Of a stretch of DNA of 24,072 nucleotides, positions 1-7,890 are shown piece after piece. The notes under the pieces were generated by a model. The model searched no databases. It worked only from the letters and a program-made list of their open reading frames with translations, and was not told the origin of the DNA. A program made the translations under genes and the position numbers. Numbering within the stretch: the first letter of the stretch is position 1; each line of letters opens with the position of its first letter. This DNA comes from Tolypothrix sp. NIES-4075 (GTDB taxonomy: Bacteria > Cyanobacteriota > Cyanobacteriia > Cyanobacteriales > Nostocaceae), in assembly GCF_002218085.1 (NCBI RefSeq), contig NZ_BDUC01000028.1, positions 1 through 24,072 of the forward strand, given 5' to 3'.

Positions 1-385
1 GTAGTAGTACAGTACAATTGTCGGGCAATATACCAACAACCCGTGCCATGCTAACTCGATTAGGAGATATCCAAGTAGCATTTTGTAAATATCTCAAAGA
101 GAAGAATAACTGATTGCTAGCTGAGGATAAACTTTCTACTGTGACTGGTAATGCGCCTCCTAAAGATTCTAGTAATTCTCGAAAACGTTCCCATCTAATA
201 GAAAAGCCTTGTTCATCTTGACGAACTAAATCAGTTGTTAATTGATGGTTTTGCCAATGAATTAATTCTTGATCGTTAACAGCTAGTTGGAGATTTTCCC
301 ATCCTAATACAACAACATTGCCTGCATTTACGCCTAAAAATACTACATCTTTTGAGTTTGGTTGATGTGTTACGATAACAAGTGA
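1..385 (-). CDS. Partial open frame, continuation of the broken large protein
   Basis: Read on the minus strand, this stretch is open from just after a TAA at 388-386 down to the window edge. The product includes SKDVVFLGVNAGNVVVLGWE and then a mixed polar/hydrophobic region typical of a globular protein. There is no ATG or GTG near the beginning; the first plausible initiators lie more than 90 codons in. It overlaps the end of the preceding open frame by 16 bases. The simplest reading is that a one-base shift near 370-385 ended the preceding frame and this is its true continuation. A separately translated coupled gene with an unusual start is possible but less likely. Function unknown. Confidence 0.5.
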
Positions 386-2076
386 TTATTTGATGTCAGT
401 TCGACTGTATGCCCAGTTTGAGCGAAGTTCAGTTCGGGAAGTATCAAGCTATACTCTCCACGACCAAGAGCGATCGCACCTGCTTGGTAGTTGCATTTCT
501 CTGGTGCTACTGGTAAAAAGCAACTCTGGGAACCGAAAGCTTTACGAGGGCCAGGAATCCAGTTTAATAGCGCCACTTTTTCAATTTTTACAGGATCGGT
601 AACAACTACCTGGAGTTCGACGCGATCGCCTAATCCAAAGCCATCCCAATGCAAATTTGCTAAGGCTATTTCTGTTACTCCTTGTTTCCAGACAACTAAT
701 TGGGCTGGTAATTCTACAATTCGCCCTGGTGTTAGTTCAATCCACAAACCGCCTTTATCAGAAGTTCCTGCTACAACATAAGTGGCGCGTTTTCCTGGTT
801 TTTTCCCTAGTGTACTAATTAGCTCATCAACTGGAAAACCAAATCGTAGCAACTCCCTTTGTGTATACCGCAACCGCAAGCTATTTGAGTCATTCTGAAA
901 AAATAGTGGTCCTGTTTGCACAGTATGATCGCCTAGTTGCTCGCGCTTAAATCCTTCACCATACCAGGTTATAGTGATTTTATCATGATAACGCCATGTT
1001 TCCCTTTGACATCTTTGGACAATTTCTTGGGCTGAAACATCAGCAAATGAGAGTTCTAACCAGGATAAATGAGGATTTTCTAAATGATTTATATCTTGAT
1101 GTAGTGGCGCATACTTGACATGTAAATTGTCTTTTGTGATTTCTAATTTCCCGACAATAAAATCACTAGGCAGGGGAGTAATGCGATCGTACTTACCATC
1201 ATTGCCCAAACCGACGATTTTAGGATGGGATGTCTGCATTAGTTTAACGAAACCTACTGCCCCTGGTTTTTGCCAAGCATAACGATGGTAACTGCCTGGG
1301 GATGCTTCGATGTTTGGTAAGCCCCCAATCGTAAATCCCTGCCAGATATCTTGCCAGTATTGGTTTTCGTCAACTTTGTGTTCTATCCAATCATTGATAT
1401 TAAATAATTTGTCTTTTGGTAAAACTACGACAGGACGAATGCTGTCTTTCGGCACATAACGGGAATCTCCGAAAGCTGCGCGAGTGATGCGGAAACGATA
1501 GAATTTTTTGTTAGAGACTATATTATCAATTTCGATGCGAACACTTGTCCCTATTGTTAAGTCATCTGGACATGATTCAATTTGTCCAGATTCGAGATAA
1601 ACAAAAATACCTGGTTTTAGTTCAATTTTCACACCTTTTTGCGGAGAAAATCCGACTACAGATGCCAAGGCTAAACCTTCGGAATTAACTTCATGGGCTA
1701 GTACTAAGGCTTTGCGAGATGGAGGATTAAGCATCAAAGATGGATTAATTCGACCACGGCGATCGCGAGTCAGACGGACTAGTAAAATATCATCGAAAAA
1801 TGATTTTTCTCTAAGTTCTGTTCTATAACAACGAGCTAATAAATCTTGTCTTACAGAAAATTCGCGCCGCAGTAACAATATTGATTCCTGCATATCTGCG
1901 CCAATATTGTTGGTGCTTAATTCTTTGGGTGGGCTAAGTTCTAATCCCATGTCGTTGTAAGTTGGTGTTATTTCACCTGCTTGCAAAAACACCATCTCAT
2001 CATTTTGAAGAGTTTCGATAAAACTAGTTTCTTCTGGGAGGGTATTAAAAGACAAGCAAACAGGTTCAAATAACAA
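370..2076 (-). CDS. Hypothetical protein, segment of broken repeat-module gene (568 codons)
   Basis: The open frame begins with TTG directly after the TAA that ends the preceding same-frame segment, so it probably has no start of its own. It carries two clear copies of the recurring module: residues about 130-185 (ELKPGIFVYL at 152-161, then LTIGTSVRIEI) and about 428-495 (ELTPGRIVELP at 447-457, then FGLGDRVELQV). Between them are tryptophan- and tyrosine-rich stretches. No transmembrane segment, signal peptide or catalytic signature is visible. The predicted composition is mostly beta strand. It ends at TAA 372-370, where coding potential continues in another frame. I cannot assign a family. 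If translated, it would be an internal fragment of a much larger protein. Confidence 0.55.
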   Translation of the reverse strand: MLFEPVCLSFNTLPEETSFIETLQNDEMVFLQAGEITPTYNDMGLELSPPKELSTNNIGADMQESILLLRREFSVRQDLLARCYRTELREKSFFDDILLVRLTRDRRGRINPSLMLNPPSRKALVLAHEVNSEGLALASVVGFSPQKGVKIELKPGIFVYLESGQIESCPDDLTIGTSVRIEIDNIVSNKKFYRFRITRAAFGDSRYVPKDSIRPVVVLPKDKLFNINDWIEHKVDENQYWQDIWQGFTIGGLPNIEASPGSYHRYAWQKPGAVGFVKLMQTSHPKIVGLGNDGKYDRITPLPSDFIVGKLEITKDNLHVKYAPLHQDINHLENPHLSWLELSFADVSAQEIVQRCQRETWRYHDKITITWYGEGFKREQLGDHTVQTGPLFFQNDSNSLRLRYTQRELLRFGFPVDELISTLGKKPGKRATYVVAGTSDKGGLWIELTPGRIVELPAQLVVWKQGVTEIALANLHWDGFGLGDRVELQVVVTDPVKIEKVALLNWIPGPRKAFGSQSCFLPVAPEKCNYQAGAIALGRGEYSLILPELNFAQTGHTVELTSNNHLLS

Positions 2077-2733
2077 TTATTCGCCAAAACTTTCTGCAAA
2101 TTTTTTTTCGTATATTCGCCCTAAGATGACACATTTCCCTTCGGAGTTGTCCTCTTGGCGGAGGTGATTTAAAAATTGTGCTTCGCTTTCAGGATTTTGA
2201 AATTTGAGTTTGGCTTGAACTCGGTCAAAACTACGATTTGGTTTTTTGATGCTAGTATCATCAAAGCCATCAATCGATTCAATAACTACGCGATCGCTAG
2301 AAATTTTTAAGTGCAGCAGATGGACAATTTTATATTCTGAACGCTGATTAAATAAGGAGCGACCTTGAGAAAATTGTAAATCTACACGGTTGATATTAAT
2401 TATGCATCCAGTTGCATCTTCTACTTCCCCCTGATTTTCTTCACGCTGAAAAGTCAAGCGGGTAATTAAATCACCGTGGCAGATTAATAGTTCTGTACTT
2501 TCAAATTTTTTGCTGTTAAATCGCAGTTGACTTTCTGGAACTAACAAAGTTTTTCCATAGCCGAATTCAAAGCGATGATGAGTTTCACTGTATTGGTTGA
2601 AATAGATTCTATCATTATCTTCTTTGCCAACATAGTATAAGTTAAGAGATAATGCAAAGCTTTCATTATAATCGACACCTCCCAAAATTTTGGTACGGAA
2701 TTGTGCGGGAGTACTATGAGGAACTCGACGCAA
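2077..2733 (-). CDS. Hypothetical protein, segment of broken repeat-module gene (218 codons from the first TTG)
   Basis: The first available start is TTG at 2733, but the frame is open back to 2877. The extra part reads as normal protein (VFVLEGRYPRDAKVRLKF is included), so the true beginning lies upstream in the neighbouring frame. The segment contains LDLQ/FSQGRS-like and FDDTSIKKPNRSFDRVQ stretches, with many strand-forming residues and no membrane segment. It ends in ESFGE followed by TAA at 2079-2077, and the same frame then continues as LLFEPVCLSF. That stop therefore looks like a nonsense mutation inside a longer gene. No family recognised. Confidence 0.5.
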   Translation of the reverse strand: MRRVPHSTPAQFRTKILGGVDYNESFALSLNLYYVGKEDNDRIYFNQYSETHHRFEFGYGKTLLVPESQLRFNSKKFESTELLICHGDLITRLTFQREENQGEVEDATGCIININRVDLQFSQGRSLFNQRSEYKIVHLLHLKISSDRVVIESIDGFDDTSIKKPNRSFDRVQAKLKFQNPESEAQFLNHLRQEDNSEGKCVILGRIYEKKFAESFGE

Positions 2734-2821
2734 GGATGCTGTAATTTCTTCATGGTTCTCTGTGAACTTTAACCGGACTTTCGCATCGCGGGGATATCGA
2801 CCTTCTAGGACAAAAACTCGC

Positions 2822-3985
2822 TCATCTGCGGCTAGCGATACTACACCAGTTTGTTTTCTGAGGATTTGTGGGAACTTTCAGGTTTTCTAGTTTAACTTTT
2901 GTGTTACCAGGTTGTAAAGTTGCGTCTAAAACACAAGGGTTCTGACAATATTCTTCCCATCTTTGCAGTGCAACTTCATGAGAAGTCTCTGTACTACGTT
3001 TAGCTGGTGTGAGTTTTCTTTGTCGTACTTCTTGTAATTCAAATTCCCGACGTAATTCAAATAAACCATCAGATTTTCTATAAAGATATAATTGAATACG
3101 ATTGATTGCTAAGTTTCCATAGGTCGTACTAGCACTACAATTACCGATTAATATCTGGTCGGCGATTTGCAATACAGCGCGTCGATATGATATTCTTCTT
3201 TCTATCCAAGTTTGGTCTTTAAACTTCGAGGAATTTTTGACAAAACAATCGCGCTGTAACCCATCATGAAAATTTACTCCATCACCAATAGCTAAATGAT
3301 TAGTTTGTTTATAAGCCTGCTGTAAAAAGACAAATTGTCCTGGTTTTAATTCGGCGAGCGCTTTACTTTTCCCATCAGTAACACCCAGATAAAATAGCTC
3401 TTGTTTTTTTGCAGATAAATCCACTTCTTCCCACAGCGCCCGTACAGAAATCCGGGGCGTAAGAATATAAAATTTATCACCTATATTTGTCTGTTCGCCA
3501 ATAATTTGACTACCCAATCTGGGACTTAATTGCTCCAAGTTACTGATGGTAATATCTTGACAGATTGGTTTAGTTGCTGTTTGCCAAACTATTTTACAAT
3601 AGCTGCCTTCATTTCTTTTGGGAAGACGAATAAATATCCCTTGACAACGATTATTTTCCCAAGCTGCTGCTGGAATATTGTCAATATTCATATCTTGAAT
3701 ATTCAACGTTTTTTCATCAAACCTGATACTAAAGATTTCGCCGATTCTTGGTTCTTTAATCTCAGGGCGCTGTTCCGGTGAAATTCTTTGCATTGTCAGG
3801 GATTCTGCTTCAACCCGCACACGGATATTCTCATCCGTCAGGCAGATGACAAAGCCATTATCTTCAGGATTAATAGCAGTAATTGCTTGTGTAATAGTTA
3901 AGCGATCGCCTTGTCGAATATCCAGCCATTTTTTGAGGAATTCTGGCCATTTACTATCTGGCAATTTGATTTCCAGTAAAAACAT
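2822..3985 (-). CDS. Hypothetical protein, segment of broken repeat-module gene (387 codons)
   Basis: This segment starts with ATG at 3985, immediately after an in-frame TAA, so it could be the real N-terminus of a gene. The product begins MFLLEIKLPDSKWPEFLKKW and is soluble. Residues about 180-240 hold one copy of the recurring module (YLGVTDGK, then ELKPGQFVFL at 212-221, then LAIGDGVNF). The last dozen residues (QKTNWCSIASRR) are probably out-of-frame sequence after a frameshift near 2850, in an A-rich stretch, because the other frame then carries the sensible protein. An upstream remnant in a different frame overlaps its first 32 bases, so it may be either a second gene in an operon or another broken piece. 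Function unknown. Confidence 0.6.
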   Translation of the reverse strand: MFLLEIKLPDSKWPEFLKKWLDIRQGDRLTITQAITAINPEDNGFVICLTDENIRVRVEAESLTMQRISPEQRPEIKEPRIGEIFSIRFDEKTLNIQDMNIDNIPAAAWENNRCQGIFIRLPKRNEGSYCKIVWQTATKPICQDITISNLEQLSPRLGSQIIGEQTNIGDKFYILTPRISVRALWEEVDLSAKKQELFYLGVTDGKSKALAELKPGQFVFLQQAYKQTNHLAIGDGVNFHDGLQRDCFVKNSSKFKDQTWIERRISYRRAVLQIADQILIGNCSASTTYGNLAINRIQLYLYRKSDGLFELRREFELQEVRQRKLTPAKRSTETSHEVALQRWEEYCQNPCVLDATLQPGNTKVKLENLKVPTNPQKTNWCSIASRR

Positions 3986-4091
3986 TTAAAATTAGGTCAC
4001 TTAAGTCACGATCCAACGGTATCCATTGACCTTTAACCGTATACTGTGCAAAAACTTGTCTTGTTTTATTATTTGCTAATTCTTGAAAATC
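3954..4091 (-). pseudogene. C-terminal remnant of an upstream frame, cut by the group II intron
   Basis: From the intron boundary the minus strand reads an open stretch with DFQELANNKTRQVFAQYTVK followed by GQWIPLDRDLSDLILN, ending at TAG 3956-3954. It has no start codon because its upstream part is missing on the other side of the intron fragment. It overlaps the ATG of the next open frame by 32 bases. It is either the tail of an upstream gene in the same operon or the preceding part of the same large broken gene in a shifted frame. Confidence 0.45.
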
Positions 4092-4095
4092 TTAT

Positions 4096-4997
4096 GTGTG
4101 CGATTCGTTCAGTCGAAACCGTGAAAACGGGGGATGGCTGGCTTCTATAGGGTAATCCTTAAAAGGATTGAGTTCGCACTTTAATCCCCTATAGATGACA
4201 ACTAAATTACCTTGTATGTGACTGCAAGTACCCTAGAAAGCAGAAGTCATACCCTACAAGTGCAGTAGTGACAGCACTACCCTTACTAAAGAGATTGGTT
4301 ATCAAATTAGTAAAGCGGGGTAGAAAGCTGGTAACTGCGAACTGTACGCAGAACCCCATCGAGCATGAATCTATGAGTAAAAGCTCCGGCTTGAATTCAC
4401 GTCCGAATCATCGTGAGGCTTAATGGGCTACGACAGTTATTGCCCAAGCCAAAAAAGGCAGAGATAACGGTGCTGGCAATTGCAGATTTGACCAGTATGC
4501 ACTACCTATAAACTCGGTGAAAAGTGGAACTCTAAGGACTCAAACAAAGGTGATTTGGAACGAAGTAATCCCTCAAAATCTCTCAGAATGGTCGATATCT
4601 GAGCAGGAAACCATCCGCATGACTAGAGGGGAAGGATTGTCTAAGAAGCCAACGCTTTGAGTAATATCAAAGATATGCTGACGTAGGCACTTTGACTTAG
4701 ATAGTAAAGGTGTAAGTAGTAATGTACATGTCTAAAACCGAACAACAGTTCAGGGTGGAATGGAAGAATGACATCCCTATCTGCATAGGTTTGGAGTCCA
4801 ACCAGCAATGGAAAGATATCAAATGGAAACAGGTAGAAAGAGTCGTCTACAAGTTGCAAACACGCATTTACAAAGCCAAAAGTCGTGGTGATTATAAAGC
4901 TGTTCGCAGGCTCCAAAAGACTCTGACAAATTCACGGTCAGCCAAGCTACTAGCTACAAGAAAAGTGACACAAGATAATCAAGGGAAGAAGACGGCA
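4096..4997 (+). mobile_element. Group II intron, 5' fragment
   Basis: The element opens with GTGTGCG, matching the group II 5' consensus GUGYG (either 4096 or 4098 may be the first base). It is followed by about 600 bases of non-coding sequence with the look of a cyanobacterial intron core: TTCAGTCGAAACCGTGAAAA near the start and paired AATCCTTAAAAGGATT. The start of the intron-encoded protein follows at 4722. The fragment ends abruptly at 4997/4998, inside the sequence after the RT-0 region, where an IS630-type transposase remnant begins. Domains V and VI and nearly all of the reverse transcriptase are missing, so it cannot splice or move on its own. It lies antisense to the interrupted minus-strand gene. 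Confidence 0.8.
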
Positions 4998-5003
4998 TCG
5001 TAA
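4722..5003 (+). pseudogene. ltrA-like: Group II intron reverse transcriptase/maturase, N-terminal fragment
   Basis: The 93-codon product carries the RT-0 region of intron-encoded reverse transcriptases: WKDIKWKQVERVVYKLQTRI, then IYKAKSRGDYKAVRRLQ, and a final AKLLATRKVTQDNQGKKTA. In full-length relatives this last motif runs on into GVDG and the RT-1 to RT-7 fingers and palm. Here it ends with one foreign codon and a TAA from the joined IS630 remnant. The normal family length is around 500-600 residues, so over 80% is missing, including all catalytic YADD residues. Translation could start at 4722 or at the second ATG at 4728. It is a dead fragment. Confidence 0.85.
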
Positions 5004-5102
5004 ACAATCGAATTGATCCAGCTTTTTGCGGATTCGACTCTTTAAGCAAGACCAACATTTCTCAATTTTGTTAAAGTCTGGTGAATAGGGGGGTAAGTGT
5101 AA
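4998..5102 (-). pseudogene. IS630-family transposase, C-terminal scrap
   Basis: On the minus strand the frame from 5102 reads LHLPPYSPDFNKIEKCWSCL and then KSRIRKKLDQFDCLR. This is the LPPYSPDxNPIE segment of IS630/Tc1-type transposases, which contains the last acidic catalytic residue (the E of KIE). The usual NPIE is changed to NKIE. About 35 codons remain. Upstream, toward 5190, the expected AG-rich beta-strand region is scrambled, with a probable missing base near 5103. Downstream the frame runs straight into group II intron sequence. No intact IS630 end was found. Confidence 0.75.
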
Positions 5103-5193
5103 CGACCTGCAATACTAATCGCTCAAACCTGCAATCAAGACCTGAGCAAACCAGGATTAACTGCAACTATAATTACGCTTCAGCCAGGATTAA
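5103..5193. other. Short non-coding stretch with a 10-bp direct repeat
   Basis: CCAGGATTAA occurs at 5151-5160 and again at 5184-5193, the second copy directly touching the left end of the ISL3 element. Nothing else recognisable is present apart from possible degraded IS630 coding sequence. Confidence 0.4.
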
Positions 5194-5253
5194 GGGTCTT
5201 GTCCAATTTTGGTGATCATGTTTGGGGATGCTTCCAGTTGAGCGATCGCAACA
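5194..5253 (+). repeat. ISL3 left terminal inverted repeat
   Basis: Sixty bases starting GGGTCTTGTCCAATTTTGGT match the reverse complement of 7214-7273 with a single mismatch at position 40 of the repeat. Confidence 0.9.
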
Positions 5254-5425
5254 GATGGACTTCCTTTCAGCCTATAGTTATAGAACGAACACTTCAGTAG
5301 TTGAGAATAGTGTCAACAAATCAAAAAAAGCTAGAATGGAGATGAAAAGCCTAAATTCCCTGTGGACTTTAGTTTTAAGGTAATAAGACGAAAAATAGTT
5401 GAGAATCAAAAGCTTAGAGCCTAAT

Positions 5426-7105
5426 ATGGGTGAGAAGGCTATAAAAGTACTCCGTCACCTGTTACCCGATAAAAAGCATCTTCAACTTGAGAATTGGCTG
5501 ATTGACGAAGCACAAGCTACTATCACGTTAATTATCGCTTCAGTACAAACTGCTACTAAATGTCCAATTTGTGCGTCCCAAACTCAGCGAATTCATAGTC
5601 GCTATGAGCGAACATTGGCTGATTTGCCGTGGGCTGATTATAAAATCACTTTACAGATGTGTGTACGGAAGTTCTTTTGCATTAATGTTAATTGTAAACG
5701 ACGCATTTTTACTGAAAGGTTGGCTAACGTAACCGCTCCTTGGGCGCGTCGGACTCTGCGATTAACTCAAGGATTTACTGCTACTGGTTTGGCGTTGGGC
5801 GGTGCAGCTGGGGTGAGACTTTCGCGGCGCGATGGTTTCACTGTGAGTCGTAACACACTGCTGCGATTAGTGCGTAGAATACCCCTAACATCAGTCGATT
5901 CCCCACAAACTCTTGGAGTAGACGATTTTGCCTTTCGTAAAAGCCAAACCTATGGCACTATACTTGTTGACTTAGAACAAAGCCAACCAATAGCTTTACT
6001 AAAAGACCGCTCTGCGGAAACTTTAGCGCAATGGTTAAAAGCACATCCTGGTATTAAAGTTGTCTCACGAGACCGAGCCAAAGCTTAAGAAGAGTGGCAT
6101 TAGTCAAGGAGCGCCCGAAGCTATACAGGTTGCAGATCGTTTTCATCTACTACAAAACCTATCCGAAACACTCGAACGAGTGTTTCATGTGCATAGCAAG
6201 GACTTTAAAGAAGTTGATGAAGCTTACAGTCAAATCGAGGTGATCCAAAGAGACGGCACAGTAGTTGCAACAGTCCCACCACCCCCAACGCCGACTAAAC
6301 AGGAAGGACTGGCCGAACAGCGTCGTACACGAAGACTGGCAATTTATCAGCAAGGAAAGGGAATTACATCGCCAGGGGTGGTCAGGACAAGCTATTGCCC
6401 GCAGACTTGGTATTGGTCATGGAACCGTGTTTCGTTACCTGAGTAGTCCCACATTTGTTGAACGTCTTTCTACGCAGCGACCGTGGTCGAAGTCTACTAA
6501 ACCCTTATAAAGATTATCTTCTCAAACGCTGGAATGATGGTTATATCGATACTAAAGGGCTGTTTGGGGAAATTCAACGGCGTGGTTACTCTGGTAGCTA
6601 TGATACTGTGGCCCGCTACACCCGTCGATTGCGCTCCTCCCAAGGTTTGAAACTAAGGCAACGCCTTATAAATAAACCTCTGCCGATAGTTGCCGAACCG
6701 CAGAAGAAATCTCTTACTCCTAGTCGGGCAACTTGGCTTGTGCTGCGACGACGGGAATTGTGCAAGCGAGGCGATGAACAACTGATTGCACTGCTAACGG
6801 CACAACACCCCGAATTAGCTGAGGCAATTGAATTAGGTCAAGGTTTTGCTCAATTGGTGCGTACTCGACAACCCGAACAACTTGATCTTTGGCTTACACA
6901 GGCGGAGAATAGCATTCTTTCTCCCTTTCGCAACTTTGCCAAAAGTTTGCGTGAAGACTACGATGCTGTCAAGGCTGGTGTAACGCTTTCAGTGAGTAAT
7001 GGCCCTGTTGAAGGTCACATCAACCGATTAAAGATGTTGAAACGACAAATGTACGGTCGCGCCGGGATAGATTTACTTGAGCGACGGTTCTTGCTGGCTA
7101 TATAA
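5426..7105 (+). pseudogene. ISL3-family transposase, frameshifted three times
   Basis: The best start is ATG at 5426 (MGEKAIKVLRHLLPD), typical of the family, rather than TTG at 5399. The N-terminal zinc-binding region shows CPIC and CINVNC. The catalytic acids are visible as LGVDDFAF (first Asp), VADRFHLLQNL (second Asp) and NGPVEGHINRLK (Glu). An inserted helix-turn-helix reads GWSGQAIARRLGIGHGTVFR, as in the long ISL3 transposases. Repairing shifts near 6087 (one extra base), 6350 (in a GGAAAGGG run) and 6470 would restore about 560 residues. All catalytic motifs survive, so decay is recent, but no full-length enzyme can be made. Confidence 0.9.
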
Positions 7106-7213
7106 GGCGTGGGCAGGGGAGCGTGAAAATAAACTGTATTTTTGCGATCGCATGAAGGCGGGCACTTCGTGTCATCGCTCAGTCTCAGTAATAGTTATTA
7201 TTTCATCTTTTGT

Positions 7214-7273
7214 TGTTGCGATCGCTCAACTGGGAGCATCCCCAAACATGATCACCAAAATTGGACAAGACCC
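7214..7273 (-). repeat. ISL3 right terminal inverted repeat
   Basis: This is the reverse complement of the left repeat with one mismatch. Its outer 22 bases form the last seven codons and the TGA stop of the adjacent minus-strand zincin gene. Confidence 0.9.
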
Positions 7274-7815
7274 CGAATTGACTGCGGACAGCGTAGCAAT
7301 TGTACTGCTATCCAGATATCGCCAATTGCACCGCCTGTATTGAATGCAATTACCCAAATTAACCAACTTGCTTGGGGGAAAATTGCTAGCAGTAATAAAC
7401 ATACAATATCAAGGACTACCAATGGTGCTAATCCAATCATAATAAAAGCATTACGACGAAAAAATTCACCTGGTGAAGTGGCGTAAGCAAGAGGTAAGAA
7501 ATATTTAACTTTCAATCCATAACGCGGTGAACCACCAAAGGCAGCAAACGCAATTCCATGCACCAATTCATGAACAATGGTAGTTATACAGATAATAGTA
7601 AGCAAAACTAAAAAAGCAATAATTCCTCGCCAAGCTCCATCTCCAGAACTTTCTACACTAAAAATTACTGTTTGTTCGTGAATGATGGCATAATACCAAC
7701 TTGCACCTGCTGCTGCCAATATTAACAATAATGAACCTAAAGTAGTCCAAATTAGTGATATTTCTGGAGTTACACGAAATACATAGATTGGCTCATTTCG
7801 AGTTGCTATATTCAT
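7252..7815 (-). CDS. Membrane zincin metallopeptidase-like protein (DUF3267 type), C-terminus replaced by an IS end
   Basis: The 187-codon product has hydrophobic helices at about 22-45, 63-81, 124-145 and 150-172. A zinc-peptidase motif HELVH lies at residues 82-86 on the edge of the second helix, and FNTGGAIGDIW at 158-168 would hold a further metal ligand. This layout matches the small putative zincin family (DUF3267), membrane proteins whose substrates are mostly unknown. Family members normally continue for another dozen or more residues after the LLRCP region. Here, host sequence ends at residue 180-181 and the last residues (GLVQFW) and the TGA come from the ISL3 terminal repeat. The active site is intact, so the protein may still be made. 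It lies 75 bases after the hydrolase gene, probably in one operon. Confidence 0.75.
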   Translation of the reverse strand: MNIATRNEPIYVFRVTPEISLIWTTLGSLLLILAAAGASWYYAIIHEQTVIFSVESSGDGAWRGIIAFLVLLTIICITTIVHELVHGIAFAAFGGSPRYGLKVKYFLPLAYATSPGEFFRRNAFIMIGLAPLVVLDIVCLLLLAIFPQASWLIWVIAFNTGGAIGDIWIAVQLLRCPQSIRGLVQFW

Positions 7816-7890
7816 AATTACTGCTAATTATCAACACTTATTTTTTAGATTAATAATATTTAGGGTTTTTCCATCACTCTATAGGTTGAT

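Larger units (their letters stand above)
1..4091 (-). pseudogene. Broken large gene for a beta-rich repeat-module protein (runs off the left edge)
   Basis: Long minus-strand open stretches lie end to end with no spacer: 4091-3954, 3985-2822, 2877-2077, 2076-370 and 385-1. The frame of the 2877-2077 piece reads convincing protein for over 40 codons before its first possible start codon (TTG at 2733). The pieces 2877-2077 and 2076-370 share one frame and are separated only by a TAA. The last piece is open for 385 bases without a usable start near its beginning. This pattern fits one gene with at least two frameshifts and one nonsense codon better than four coupled genes. Three modules share the pattern E-L-x-P-G-x-F/I-V-x-L followed by L-x-I-G-D-like residues. 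I do not recognise the family and infer no function. The upstream end is cut by a group II intron fragment. Confidence 0.6.
5194..7273 (+). mobile_element. ISL3-family insertion sequence, inactive
   Basis: The element is 2080 bp, bounded by 60-bp terminal inverted repeats with one mismatch. Each starts GGGTCTTGTCC, and each ends near a HIP1 octamer. It holds one transposase gene on the plus strand, broken by three frameshifts, with about 230 bases of leader and about 170 bases of trailer. ISL3 elements usually make 8-bp target duplications, but the flanks here (AGGATTAA on the left, CGAATTGA on the right) do not match. So one side was rearranged or deleted after insertion. The right end lies inside the DUF3267-type gene and gives it its stop codon. 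Confidence 0.85.

Noticed and set aside
390..781. Plus-strand open frames of 70 and 96 codons
   Set aside because: They are opposite-strand shadows of the well-formed minus-strand frame 370-2076 and have no family-like motifs.
4131..4330. Inverted-repeat-rich stretch that could be a riboswitch or small RNA
   Set aside because: The pairing and the GTGTGCG start fit domain I of a group II intron better.
4641..4916. Minus-strand 91-codon open frame
   Set aside because: It is the complement of the group II reverse transcriptase N-terminus, which has recognisable RT-0 residues on the plus strand.
5041..5100. Possible insertion-element end with a run of G
   Set aside because: On the opposite strand it reads as the LPPYSPDFN motif of an IS630-type transposase, so it is coding remnant, not an element end.
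7077..7486. Plus-strand open frames across the ISL3 right end
   Set aside because: They cross the terminal repeat and run antisense to the zincin gene with its clear HELVH motif.
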